A DNA stretch of 64,000 bases, taken from contig NZ_JANJZD010000020.1 in assembly GCF_024623325.1 (NCBI RefSeq), positions 1 through 64,000 of the forward strand, written 5' to 3'. The notes below the pieces were generated by a model. The model worked only from the letters and a program-made list of their open reading frames with translations, made no database searches and was not told the DNA's origin. Shown one piece after another: positions 33,152 to 41,104 of the stretch (the stretch's first letter is position 1; each line of letters starts with the position of its first letter). Source of the DNA: Acetatifactor muris. Its GTDB lineage: Bacteria; Bacillota; Clostridia; Lachnospirales; Lachnospiraceae. The position numbers were made by a program, and so were the translations under genes.

Positions 33152-33317
33152 GTTCGTAGTGCATTAGGATTTTTATCATTAGTGTGCCGTATAGCTTTAA
33201 TGCATAAAGGAATCCAATTTACTTGAGAACTTGTGAAAACTGTTGCTTTGCGTCAAAGCGTGTATTTTTTACCCTGTCATTCATACTATGATAATTTCAT
33301 CAATACAAAGGAGGTGC

Positions 33318-34058
33318 ATGATTTTGGGAAAAAAGGATAAGAAAGAAAAGATGGAAAGTAAAATGGAGTTACGCTTATGGGATGAACAGCAGAAGGGAAT
33401 ATCTATTGCGAAGAAAGAACTCTATCCGGACGGGGAGCTGGAGAATATTTTGCTTTCATCGGATGGTGATGTACTTGAAAAGGTGATGGAAAAGGCATCG
33501 GCAGAAACATCAACTCAGAGATTTATGACACAAGATGAAATGGAGGAACACTGTCATCAAGTCAGGGATAATGTAAAGCAGGAAAAAAAAGATAACATAG
33601 AAATCCGGCTTGACAATGGAACACTGCTGTTCTTGGGAAAAAAGTATGAACTGGGCGATGTGATAATCAAGACTCGCACATTTGATGGTGATATATCGCC
33701 AACTTGTATTTTTATCGAGGCTGGTGGTACACTCGATGCCCGGCTGTTTATCGGAGGGGAAAGTGTTTCAGCTGTTTTGGCTACCCGAACTGAAAAAGGT
33801 GATGAGCATTTTACCAGATTATCAGAGTTTCATATGTTTTCTCTTCAAAAAAATCCCGAGCCAAAGAAAGAGGTTGGTCTGGTGACTAGCTATGTGTGGC
33901 TGACGGCAAGGATTTATTTAGGTATTTATTTAGGGTACAATTTTGAACCAATCAGGAGCTTGCTTTTGTCAGAGTGGCTCCACTTGGAATGGCAGCGAGC
34001 GAAGGAAGCCAGAGAGCATTCCGCTGGTGCAAAGATTGGGGGTGATGCGAATGGGTGA
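33318..34058 (+). CDS. Hypothetical protein upstream of the SF3 helicase
   Basis: A 246-residue protein; ATG 33318 follows AAAGGAGGTG. It has a charged N-terminus (LGKKDKKEKMESKMELRLWD), then a beta-rich centre (IEIRLDNGTLLFLGKKYELG, CIFIEAGGTLDARLFIGGES) and a helical end (WLHLEWQRAKEAREH). It overlaps the helicase gene by 8 bases, so the two are co-translated and may work together in replication. No family is recognised. Confidence 0.6.
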   Translation: MILGKKDKKEKMESKMELRLWDEQQKGISIAKKELYPDGELENILLSSDGDVLEKVMEKASAETSTQRFMTQDEMEEHCHQVRDNVKQEKKDNIEIRLDNGTLLFLGKKYELGDVIIKTRTFDGDISPTCIFIEAGGTLDARLFIGGESVSAVLATRTEKGDEHFTRLSEFHMFSLQKNPEPKKEVGLVTSYVWLTARIYLGIYLGYNFEPIRSLLLSEWLHLEWQRAKEAREHSAGAKIGGDANG

Positions 34059-35937
34059 TAGAAAGTCAGGACAAAAGAAGATTCTTTCTATTAAGTCTGA
34101 TATTTGGGGCTGTAAGCATCGAGCCCCTCCTAAAAGGAATAGAGACAAAACATCGTTATTCGAAGATGATGACTGTGATTTTGAATGTTCAGTGGAGCTG
34201 AGTAAGTGGGATAAAGCATATCAGGGAGAACTATCAGCACTTGGTGATGTTGAATTTGAAAATGAGCATGTGGAGGCTAGTGGAGCCAACAAGCAAAAGC
34301 ATCGAGCGTCTCCCAAAAGGAATAGAGACAAAACATCGTTATTCGAAGATGATGACTGTGATTTTGAATGTTCTGTGGAACTGAGTAAGTGGGATAAAGC
34401 ATATCAGGGAGAACTATCAGCACTTGGTGATGTTGAATTTGAAAATGAGTATGTGGAGGCTAGTGGAGCCAACAAGCAAAAGCATCGAGCGTCTCCCAAA
34501 AGGGAATCCGTTTTTGGCAATGATGATGATTTTGGAGCGGAGGAACATACAGGGGATATCCGACCAGTAATACATGCAGAATCACGAGTAATCCGCAAGG
34601 AGGACACGGAAAACAATGCTAGCGAAGACGATGCAGAATGTCTTGCTTTGCAAATTGCGGAGGATTTGACCAAAAAGGAAAACATAAGGATTATCGGTGG
34701 AGCCCTTTATATCTTCAACGGGAAATTTTATGTCCTGTTGGACGATGAGACTGTGCAAAGGATGATATTCGCAAACTATAGGAAAGAGGTGGGACAAAAA
34801 AATACTGTATCAATCCTTAGAAATGCGGCCACTCTATTGCGATATTGCGTCAAAAAGGTATACGAAGAGTTTCCGGTGAATTCAAACCTCATCGTCTTTG
34901 AAAATGGGACTCTTGAAGTGGATACGGGGAACTTTCGTAAAAACTCACCAAAGGATCTGGCATGCTCTGCCTTGGGGATACATTATATTTCTGGGCATTG
35001 TAAGATGCCACACATAAAATATTTTTTGGAGACGATAGCAAATGGAGACGACAGCTTATTGGAACGTATGCTACAAATGATTGGCTATATCCTGAGCAAC
35101 GATATTAAAGCTAAATCCTTTTTCTATTTGGAAGGCGTGGGCGATGCAGGAAAGAGCAGGTTTTGTGATTTGATAGCCTCTTTCTTTCCGTTAACTGGTG
35201 CAAACAAGGTGGCCAGGATAGCACTCCAGGATTTAGGTGGTAAATTTGCTTTAGGAAATCTGGTAAACGCAAAACTGAATATTTCGGAGGATTTGCCAGA
35301 TAGTCCGCTTTCACCGACAACGGTTTCAAGGATTAAAATGCTTTCTGATTCTAATCGTCTTGAAGCAGAAGCAAAGTATGTCCAGCCTTTCAGCTTCAGG
35401 CCAACCTGCAAGTTATTGTTCGCATCAAACCATCCGTTACGACTGAAAGAATATGATGAAGCTTTTATGAACCGGGTGGTCTATATTCCTTTCATGCATG
35501 CTATCCCCAAGCATAAACAGGATAAGAACATACTGGAGAAGATGCAGAGGGAATTACCAATGTTATTTAATCATGCATTTGATGCATACAAAAGGCTCGT
35601 TGCGAACGGATATGTCTGGGCAGGTGCGGATAAGTTCAAGCCTTCAATAGCTATTGTTGGGTCTGGTATTACTATAAATAAAGAGCAAAGTCTCAAGCAC
35701 TTTGTAGATGCCTGTTGCATATTTCAAAATAGTTCTATCACTTCAACGGCTGATTTGCAAGCGGAATATGGGAAATTTTGCCGTGAAAAAGGATATACGC
35801 CTGTGATGGGAGACCGATTTTCACGTGAACTGTTAACAGTACTGCCAGAGACGGTTACCAGGACTAAAATTGGGAACCAGCGCCGGGGGTTCAAGGGGAT
35901 AAGATTGAAAAAGATGTACGAAGATGACGTATTCTAA
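34051..35937 (+). CDS. D5/P4-type SF3 replication helicase
   Basis: A 628-residue protein from ATG 34051. Residues 22-143 are two near-identical 61-residue repeats (start KHRASPKRNRDKTS, end VEASGANKQ), acidic and probably disordered. Residues about 190-340 resemble the D5-N region (LIVFENGTLEVDTGNFR). The ATPase core has Walker A GVGDAGKS (residues 362-369), Walker B-like NISEDLPDSPL and sensor FASNHPLRLKEYDEAFMNRV. The C-terminal HTH region ends in RRGFKGIRLKK. No primase catalytic motif is visible. It would unwind the element origin. Confidence 0.8.
   Translation: MGDRKSGQKKILSIKSDIWGCKHRAPPKRNRDKTSLFEDDDCDFECSVELSKWDKAYQGELSALGDVEFENEHVEASGANKQKHRASPKRNRDKTSLFEDDDCDFECSVELSKWDKAYQGELSALGDVEFENEYVEASGANKQKHRASPKRESVFGNDDDFGAEEHTGDIRPVIHAESRVIRKEDTENNASEDDAECLALQIAEDLTKKENIRIIGGALYIFNGKFYVLLDDETVQRMIFANYRKEVGQKNTVSILRNAATLLRYCVKKVYEEFPVNSNLIVFENGTLEVDTGNFRKNSPKDLACSALGIHYISGHCKMPHIKYFLETIANGDDSLLERMLQMIGYILSNDIKAKSFFYLEGVGDAGKSRFCDLIASFFPLTGANKVARIALQDLGGKFALGNLVNAKLNISEDLPDSPLSPTTVSRIKMLSDSNRLEAEAKYVQPFSFRPTCKLLFASNHPLRLKEYDEAFMNRVVYIPFMHAIPKHKQDKNILEKMQRELPMLFNHAFDAYKRLVANGYVWAGADKFKPSIAIVGSGITINKEQSLKHFVDACCIFQNSSITSTADLQAEYGKFCREKGYTPVMGDRFSRELLTVLPETVTRTKIGNQRRGFKGIRLKKMYEDDVF
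34114..34496 (+). repeat. 183-base tandem repeat inside the helicase gene
   Basis: Copies start at 34114 and 34297, and a short third start lies at 34480. The period is 183 bases (61 codons), so the frame is kept. Only a few bases differ between copies, so the duplication is recent. Confidence 0.9.
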
Positions 35938-36006
35938 AAGTACTATAGGGAGCCGTATTTTTAGATTTGACGATTGTATATTATAGGATAGAGGAGGTAA
36001 ATAATA

Positions 36007-36192
36007 ATGGAAAATTCACGAGTTTATCTAGCGTCTGACATCCAAAAAGCTTTGTCTTTGGGAAGAAGTAAGACGTATCAGTTTTTGGAAGAAGTTTACC
36101 AGAAACAAGAGCCTTTTCGGGTAATCAGAGTTGGGAAATTACTCAGGGTTCCACAAAAATCTTTTGATGATTGGCTCAACGCTGAAAAATAA
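36007..36192 (+). CDS. Excisionase-like small HTH protein (element 2)
   Basis: A 61-residue protein: VYLASDIQKALSLGRSKTYQ, then PFRVIRVGKLLRVPQKSFDD. It is homologous to the 3553-3768 product but shorter at the N-terminus. The ATG follows GAGGAGGTAA. It is followed 16 bases later by intA. As in other integrative elements it would serve as a recombination directionality factor. Confidence 0.75.
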   Translation: MENSRVYLASDIQKALSLGRSKTYQFLEEVYQKQEPFRVIRVGKLLRVPQKSFDDWLNAEK

Positions 36193-36208
36193 AGAGGAGG
36201 TGATTTAG

Positions 36209-37372
36209 GTGTCATCCAATCATAAAAGTGTTGCCTTTTACGAGGCAGGAAGTTGGTATCACAGGCTGAAGGTGCTTAAAGAAGATGGCACCACCGGGTA
36301 TTCCAAAAAAGGTGGCTTTGCATCCGCAGAAGAAGCAGAGAAGAGTTATCGGCATTGCGAAGAGGAGTTTGCTCAGGCATACCGAAATTACCACGCCAAT
36401 AATTCTACAGACTTTGAATTGCGAGAATACCTGATTTACTGGTTGGAAGAAATCTACACACCGCGCATTGAGAACACTACAAGAATGTTGACTGCGTACA
36501 CATTATATGATTTGATTCTTCCTTATATGAATCAGGGAGTCAAATTAAGGTATCTGAGCGTGGAATATCTGGACGCATTGCTGGAAAAGGTGTCCAAAGT
36601 ATGTGAATCTGCGGGAAACAAAAGTCGGGAGCTGTTAAATATTGCGTTGAAGGATGCTGTGGTACAGGGTTATATCTCACATAACCCTGTGCCATCTACA
36701 AAGCCCTATAAAAGGAAGAAAGCGAATGTTATTGTCCTTAATAAGGAAGAACTACGGATTTTTCTGGAGAGGGCATCGGAAAATAACTGGTATTTGGAAA
36801 TCTTGCTGGGACTGTTTATGGGACTGCGGAAAGGAGAGATTGCAGGATTGAAATATGCAGATTTTAATTTATCCCAAAAGACAGTCACGATTTCCAGACA
36901 GATTACTTCCAACCCTATTGTTCCGAAAGGACAAGGAAAAGTAGCAGAATATCAGGTTATAGAGAAGCCGCCTAAAACTCCGAACAGCTATCGGACGCTA
37001 AAGGTTCCTGATGCGATTATGAAGGAAGTGATTGTAAGAAAAACACGGAATGATTTTAGAAAAGAGCAAATGGGAGAGGCTTACATAGATCAGGATTATG
37101 TGTCCTGTAGTGAAAATGGCTTGCCCCATGCCACGGCATCTTTCAATACTGCATTGACAAAACTGTGTAGAAGAGCAGGTCTGCCCCATCTGACTGTACA
37201 TAGCCTGCGGCATATGTATGCCAGTATTTTGACAGAGCAAGGAGTCCCTTTGATAAAAGTATCTGCCCTTTTGGGACATTCCAGCCTGAATACTACATTT
37301 GAGTATTATTGTGAGGTCATGGATGAGACAGAAAAAATACGTAGCTTCCTGAATAATCAGTTTATACCGTAG
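36209..37372 (+). CDS. Tyrosine recombinase A (element 2)
   Basis: A 387-residue integrase with a GTG start after GGAGGTGA. An N-terminal AP2-like arm-binding segment (residues 1-50, KSVAFYEAGSWYHRLKVLKE) and a SAM-like core-binding region precede the catalytic domain. The active-site set is complete: Arg in GLRKGEIAGLK, HSLRH, LLGHSS and the Tyr in TFEYYCEV. It retains the 20 residues lost from the element 1 copy (37118-37189). IntB starts 13 bases downstream. Confidence 0.9.
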   Translation: MSSNHKSVAFYEAGSWYHRLKVLKEDGTTGYSKKGGFASAEEAEKSYRHCEEEFAQAYRNYHANNSTDFELREYLIYWLEEIYTPRIENTTRMLTAYTLYDLILPYMNQGVKLRYLSVEYLDALLEKVSKVCESAGNKSRELLNIALKDAVVQGYISHNPVPSTKPYKRKKANVIVLNKEELRIFLERASENNWYLEILLGLFMGLRKGEIAGLKYADFNLSQKTVTISRQITSNPIVPKGQGKVAEYQVIEKPPKTPNSYRTLKVPDAIMKEVIVRKTRNDFRKEQMGEAYIDQDYVSCSENGLPHATASFNTALTKLCRRAGLPHLTVHSLRHMYASILTEQGVPLIKVSALLGHSSLNTTFEYYCEVMDETEKIRSFLNNQFIP

Positions 37373-37385
37373 GAGGATTAAGAGA

Positions 37386-38729
37386 ATGCTGGAACTAAAA
37401 CGGCAAAATTATGTGGATTGGGAAGTAAGGCCTGTATTTAAGTTACTTGACAGAAATAATTATGCTTACCGTGTCGTCCTGAAATTTCAGGACGGCACAC
37501 AACAGATACAGCAGAAATCGGGATTCCGTACTAAAAAAGAAGCAGAAGATGCCAGAAAACGTGCTATGGGAGAATTAAGCAACGGCACATATGTGATGAA
37601 TAACAATGTAAAATTGAAGGAATTTCTTGAATACTGGCTGGAAAACGAGGTTAGGCAAAGTGCAGGGAGTGCCAATACATATTCTTCTTATATGCAGATT
37701 GTCAAAAATCATATTATCCCATATTTAGGAAGAAAAAGACTGACTGAGTTGAACAGGGGAGATGTTCAAAAACTGTACAAAGACCGTGCTGGATATTCCA
37801 TTCATATTGTACGACAGGTAAAAACAGTGTTGAATGTCTCCCTTCGTTTTGCCGTGGAGCATAAATTGATTTCATTGAATCCCGCAGAAGGCATTAATTT
37901 GCCAAAGAACATAGAAGCCAGACCTTATCATATCAGAAAAGTGGATATTCAGAAAACGCTTACAATGGAGCAGATACATACATTACTGGAAGCCAGCAAG
38001 GGGACATCTATTCATATGCAGGTATTGTTCAATGTTCTCATGGGATTGCGGAGACAAGAGATAAACGGGTTAAAGTATTCGGATGTTGATTACATAAACC
38101 GTACATTGTCAGTGGAACGCCAATTGGGGAAAGAACTGAACAGAAATTCGGATGAAGGTGAAAATAAGCCACTGACGAAGAAGGAACTTCCGTTGAAATC
38201 ATCCTCCAGTAAAAGAGTGTTGCCTATTCCGGATTATGTATTTGAAGCAATTCTGGAAGAGAGAAAGAGATATGAGAGGAACAGGAGCCGCAGAAAATCA
38301 CAATTTCTGGATGCGGACTATATTTGCTGTTCTAATTACGGAAAGCCACGTAGTAAAGATTTTCATTGGAAATACTACAAGAAGCTTTTGAGAGATGCGG
38401 AACTGCCCGACATTAGATGGCATGACTTGAGAAGTACTTATTGTACTCTTTTGCTGAAGAGTGATTTTAGTCCCAAAGCGGTGTCAAAACTGATGGGCCA
38501 TGCAAAAGAACTGATTACCGTGGATGTATATGGGGATAATCAGAATATCATCCCAGAAGAAATTCCAGAGCTACTGTCATATATGGATGATGTTATGCCG
38601 AAGAAAAAAGACGGAGATAAGAAGGGAGGTGAGGTGCTGGATGCAGGAATAAAGGTTGAGGAGTACCTCTTGGGAATGGATGGATGTGACGATAATTATA
38701 AGAATAGATGTTCGGAACAAATGTTCTAG
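37386..38729 (+). CDS. Tyrosine recombinase B (element 2)
   Basis: A 447-residue integrase with ATG after AGGAGGATT. The N-terminal arm domain (NYVDWEVRPVFKLLDRNNYA) and core-binding domain precede catalytic boxes GLRRQEINGLK, WHDLRSTYCTLLL, KLMGHAKELI and the Tyr in VDVYGDN. The usual second His after the second Arg is Ser here (HDLRS), as in the element 1 homologue. The last codons overlap the LexA box at 38715-38726. With intA it forms a two-recombinase module; a combined action on uvrB is inferred. Confidence 0.9.
   Translation: MLELKRQNYVDWEVRPVFKLLDRNNYAYRVVLKFQDGTQQIQQKSGFRTKKEAEDARKRAMGELSNGTYVMNNNVKLKEFLEYWLENEVRQSAGSANTYSSYMQIVKNHIIPYLGRKRLTELNRGDVQKLYKDRAGYSIHIVRQVKTVLNVSLRFAVEHKLISLNPAEGINLPKNIEARPYHIRKVDIQKTLTMEQIHTLLEASKGTSIHMQVLFNVLMGLRRQEINGLKYSDVDYINRTLSVERQLGKELNRNSDEGENKPLTKKELPLKSSSSKRVLPIPDYVFEAILEERKRYERNRSRRKSQFLDADYICCSNYGKPRSKDFHWKYYKKLLRDAELPDIRWHDLRSTYCTLLLKSDFSPKAVSKLMGHAKELITVDVYGDNQNIIPEEIPELLSYMDDVMPKKKDGDKKGGEVLDAGIKVEEYLLGMDGCDDNYKNRCSEQMF
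38715..38726. promoter_or_regulatory. LexA (SOS) box before uvrB
   Basis: GAACAAATGTTC fits GAAC-R-N-R-Y-GTTC exactly. It overlaps the last codons of intB and lies 20 bases before the -35 element. uvrB is a standard SOS gene in Firmicutes. Confidence 0.8.
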
Positions 38730-38746
38730 AAATTACAGTTTTTATC

Positions 38747-38775
38747 TATACAAATAAAATGTCCTATGGTATAAT
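38747..38775 (+). promoter_or_regulatory. Promoter of uvrB, carried by element 2
   Basis: TATACA (38747-38752), a 17-base spacer and TATAAT (38770-38775). A 190-base leader follows, with inverted repeats at 38856-38905. Confidence 0.7.
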
Positions 38776-38855
38776 CAGAGTTGCTTTCGTGCTACTGAGT
38801 CCATTATGGTTTTACTACTATTATGGAATGCAGAAAAATGGGATTGGTGAACAAA

Positions 38856-38905
38856 ATTCGTCGAAAGGCCATTTTTCTGAATACGGAAGATGCGGCTCGA
38901 CGAAT
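38856..38905. repeat. ATTCGTCG / CGACGAAT inverted repeat in the uvrB leader
   Basis: ATTCGTCG (38856-38863) and CGACGAAT (38898-38905) are exact complements. A GGTGAACA string precedes the first half, as in the copies at 6363 and 6893. Confidence 0.6.
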
Positions 38906-38965
38906 TTCTGGCTAATAGGCGAACTTTTCTGATATGTTTTCAGCAGCATTATGGAGGTGATATTT

Positions 38966-40975
38966 GTGCAAGTTGAACAAAAACCTTTCAAGCTTCATTC
39001 CGAATACAAACCCACCGGCGACCAGCCCCAGGCAATCGCAGAACTGGTGGAGGGCTTCCAAAAAGGTAACCAGTTCCAGACTTTACTAGGCGTGACCGGC
39101 TCCGGCAAGACCTTCACCATGGCCAACATTATTCAGGCTTTAAACAAGCCTACTTTGGTAATAGCGCACAATAAGACCCTGGCCGGACAATTGTACGGCG
39201 AGTTCAAGGAGTTCTTCCCTGAGAATGCAGTGGAATATTTTGTGTCCTATTACGATTACTACCAGCCGGAGGCTTATGTACCCTCTTCGGACACTTATAT
39301 TGCGAAGGACTCCTCCATCAATGACGAAATAGACAAGCTGCGTTTATCAGCTACAGCATCCCTGACGGAGCGCAGAGACGTGGTGGTGGTAGCCAGCGTA
39401 TCCTGTATCTATGGATTGGGAAGTCCTGATGAATACAAGGATATGATAGTATCTCTGCGTCCGGGTATGGTGAAGGACAGGGATCAGGTGCTTCGGGAGC
39501 TGGTGGACATTCAGTACACCCGCAATGAGATGGACATGCACAGGGGATGCTTTCGGGTGCACGGTGATGTGATAGAGGTGTATCCTGCCCAGGGCGGCGA
39601 CTATTTTATCCGTATAGAGTTCTTCGGGGACGAGATTGACAGAATCGTAGAGGTGGAGCCTCTGTCCGGCAGAGTTCATGCGGTGCTGAATCATATTGCA
39701 ATCTTTCCCGCTTCCCATTATGTGGTATCCATGGACAAGATCAAGGTCGCCTGCGACAATATCGAGAAAGAACTGGAGACTCAGGTACGCCGTTTCAAAG
39801 GGGAGGACAAGCTTATCGAGGCGCAGCGGATTGCAGAGCGCACCAATTTTGACATAGAGATGATGCGGGAGACAGGTTTCTGTTCCGGTATAGAGAATTA
39901 TTCCAGACATCTGAACGGCATGCCGGAGGGGGCGCCGCCGCTGACATTGATGGATTTCTTCAGGGATGATTTTCTGATTATCATTGATGAGTCTCATATG
40001 ACGATTCCACAGATTCGCGGAATGTATGCAGGCGACCGCTCCCGGAAGACGACGCTGGTGGAGTACGGATTCCGCCTGCCTTCGGCGCTGGACAACAGGC
40101 CGCTGAACTTTGAGGAATTTGAAGCTCATATTGATCAGATGCTTTTTGTGTCAGCGACGCCTTCTGTCTACGAGGAAGAGCACGAGCTGCTGCGCACGGA
40201 GCAGATTATCCGGCCCACCGGCCTGCTGGACCCTCAGGTGGATGTGCGTCCGGTGGAGGGGCAGATCGACGATCTGATCGGGGAGATTAACAAAGAGATA
40301 GAAAGGCATAATAAAGTACTGGTAACTACCCTGACAAAGCGAATGGCGGAAGATCTTACTGATTATATGAGGGAAGTGGGGATCCGGGTAAAATATCTGC
40401 ATTCGGATATAGATACTCTGGAACGGGCGGAAATCATCCGGGATATGAGGCTGGACGTGTTTGACGTGCTGGTGGGAATCAATCTGCTGCGGGAAGGCCT
40501 GGATATTCCGGAGATCTCGCTGGTGGCAATTCTGGATGCGGATAAGGAAGGATTTCTGAGAAGCGGTACGTCTCTGATACAGACCATCGGGCGGGCGGCC
40601 CGTAATGCAGAGGGGCATGTGGTTATGTATGCGGACACTGTTACAGACTCCATGCGCATGGCTTTGGACGAGACCAGCCGCCGTCGTGAGATCCAGATGA
40701 AGTATAACGAAGAGAATGGAATCACACCGCAGACCATCAAAAAGGCTGTAAGGGATCTGATTGCTATTTCCAAAGTTATTGCCAAAGAAGAGATGCGCTT
40801 TGAGAAGGATCCTGAATCCATGAGTCGTAAGGAGCTGGAGAAGCTGATTGCGGATGTGCAGAAGAAGATGCAGAAGGCAGCGGCGGATTTAAACTTCGAG
40901 GCAGCTGCCGAGCTGCGGGACAAGATGATAGAGCTGAAGGAGAAGCTGCGGGATTTTAGTGAGGAAGATTCCTGA
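38966..40975 (+). CDS. uvrB: UvrABC system protein B
   Basis: A 669-residue protein; GTG 38966 follows GGAGGTGA and matches the element 1 copy, so the ATG at 38951 is rejected. Walker A GVTGSGKT (residues 42-49), the beta-hairpin starting YFVSYYDYYQPEAYVPSSDT (91 on), helicase motifs DESH, VSATPSVYEEEH and QTIGRAARN, and a C-terminal UVR motif (AAADLNFEAAAELRDKMIEL) are all present. It loads onto damage with UvrA and recruits UvrC. Codons 1-88 and the promoter come from element 2, the rest is chromosomal; the join at 39230-39249 is seamless. uvrA follows directly. Confidence 0.98.
   Translation: MQVEQKPFKLHSEYKPTGDQPQAIAELVEGFQKGNQFQTLLGVTGSGKTFTMANIIQALNKPTLVIAHNKTLAGQLYGEFKEFFPENAVEYFVSYYDYYQPEAYVPSSDTYIAKDSSINDEIDKLRLSATASLTERRDVVVVASVSCIYGLGSPDEYKDMIVSLRPGMVKDRDQVLRELVDIQYTRNEMDMHRGCFRVHGDVIEVYPAQGGDYFIRIEFFGDEIDRIVEVEPLSGRVHAVLNHIAIFPASHYVVSMDKIKVACDNIEKELETQVRRFKGEDKLIEAQRIAERTNFDIEMMRETGFCSGIENYSRHLNGMPEGAPPLTLMDFFRDDFLIIIDESHMTIPQIRGMYAGDRSRKTTLVEYGFRLPSALDNRPLNFEEFEAHIDQMLFVSATPSVYEEEHELLRTEQIIRPTGLLDPQVDVRPVEGQIDDLIGEINKEIERHNKVLVTTLTKRMAEDLTDYMREVGIRVKYLHSDIDTLERAEIIRDMRLDVFDVLVGINLLREGLDIPEISLVAILDADKEGFLRSGTSLIQTIGRAARNAEGHVVMYADTVTDSMRMALDETSRRREIQMKYNEENGITPQTIKKAVRDLIAISKVIAKEEMRFEKDPESMSRKELEKLIADVQKKMQKAAADLNFEAAAELRDKMIELKEKLRDFSEEDS
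39230..39249. other. Attachment core, right junction of element 2
   Basis: It is identical to 6748-6767. It encodes residues 89-95 of UvrB, at the root of the DNA-gripping beta-hairpin. Confidence 0.75.
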
Positions 40976-41104
40976 CGAATATTGTTTCTTCATACAATTG
41001 TAACAATGAAGAGGTGCAAAAGCATCAAAGCAGTTCAAGTGATAAAATGGGCAGGTATCAATTCTGCCCTGTATTATATATTCAGGAAGGAAAGATGAAA
41101 CCAA

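Larger units (their letters stand above)
6768..39249. mobile_element. Element 2: 32.5-kb plasmid-like island inserted in uvrB
   Basis: The island is bounded by two copies of the 20-base uvrB core (6748-6767 and 39230-39249). It carries its own xis, intA and intB at the right end, followed by a replacement promoter and first 88 codons of uvrB that restore the gene. The contents are partition (ParB-like, ParM/ParR), recombination (YqaJ-type exonuclease, Rad52-like, SSB-like, serine resolvase) and replication functions (Rep-like, SF3 helicase), plus cargo. No relaxase, transfer, capsid or terminase gene was recognised. Base composition shifts inside the island (A+T-rich at 6.8-9, 13.2-16.4 and 29.9-38.9 kb, G+C-richer elsewhere), which suggests assembly from several sources. 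Confidence 0.8.

Noticed and set aside
38951..38965. ATG 38951 as the uvrB start
   Set aside because: It overlaps the GGAGGTGA ribosome site that serves GTG 38966, and the element 1 copy begins at the matching GTG.
6768..39249. Element 2 as a complete prophage
   Set aside because: DUF932, exonuclease, annealer and XRE genes occur in phages, but no terminase, portal, capsid, tail or lysis gene was found.
6768..39249. Element 2 as a self-transmissible conjugative element
   Set aside because: No relaxase, coupling protein or secretion ATPase could be recognised among its products.
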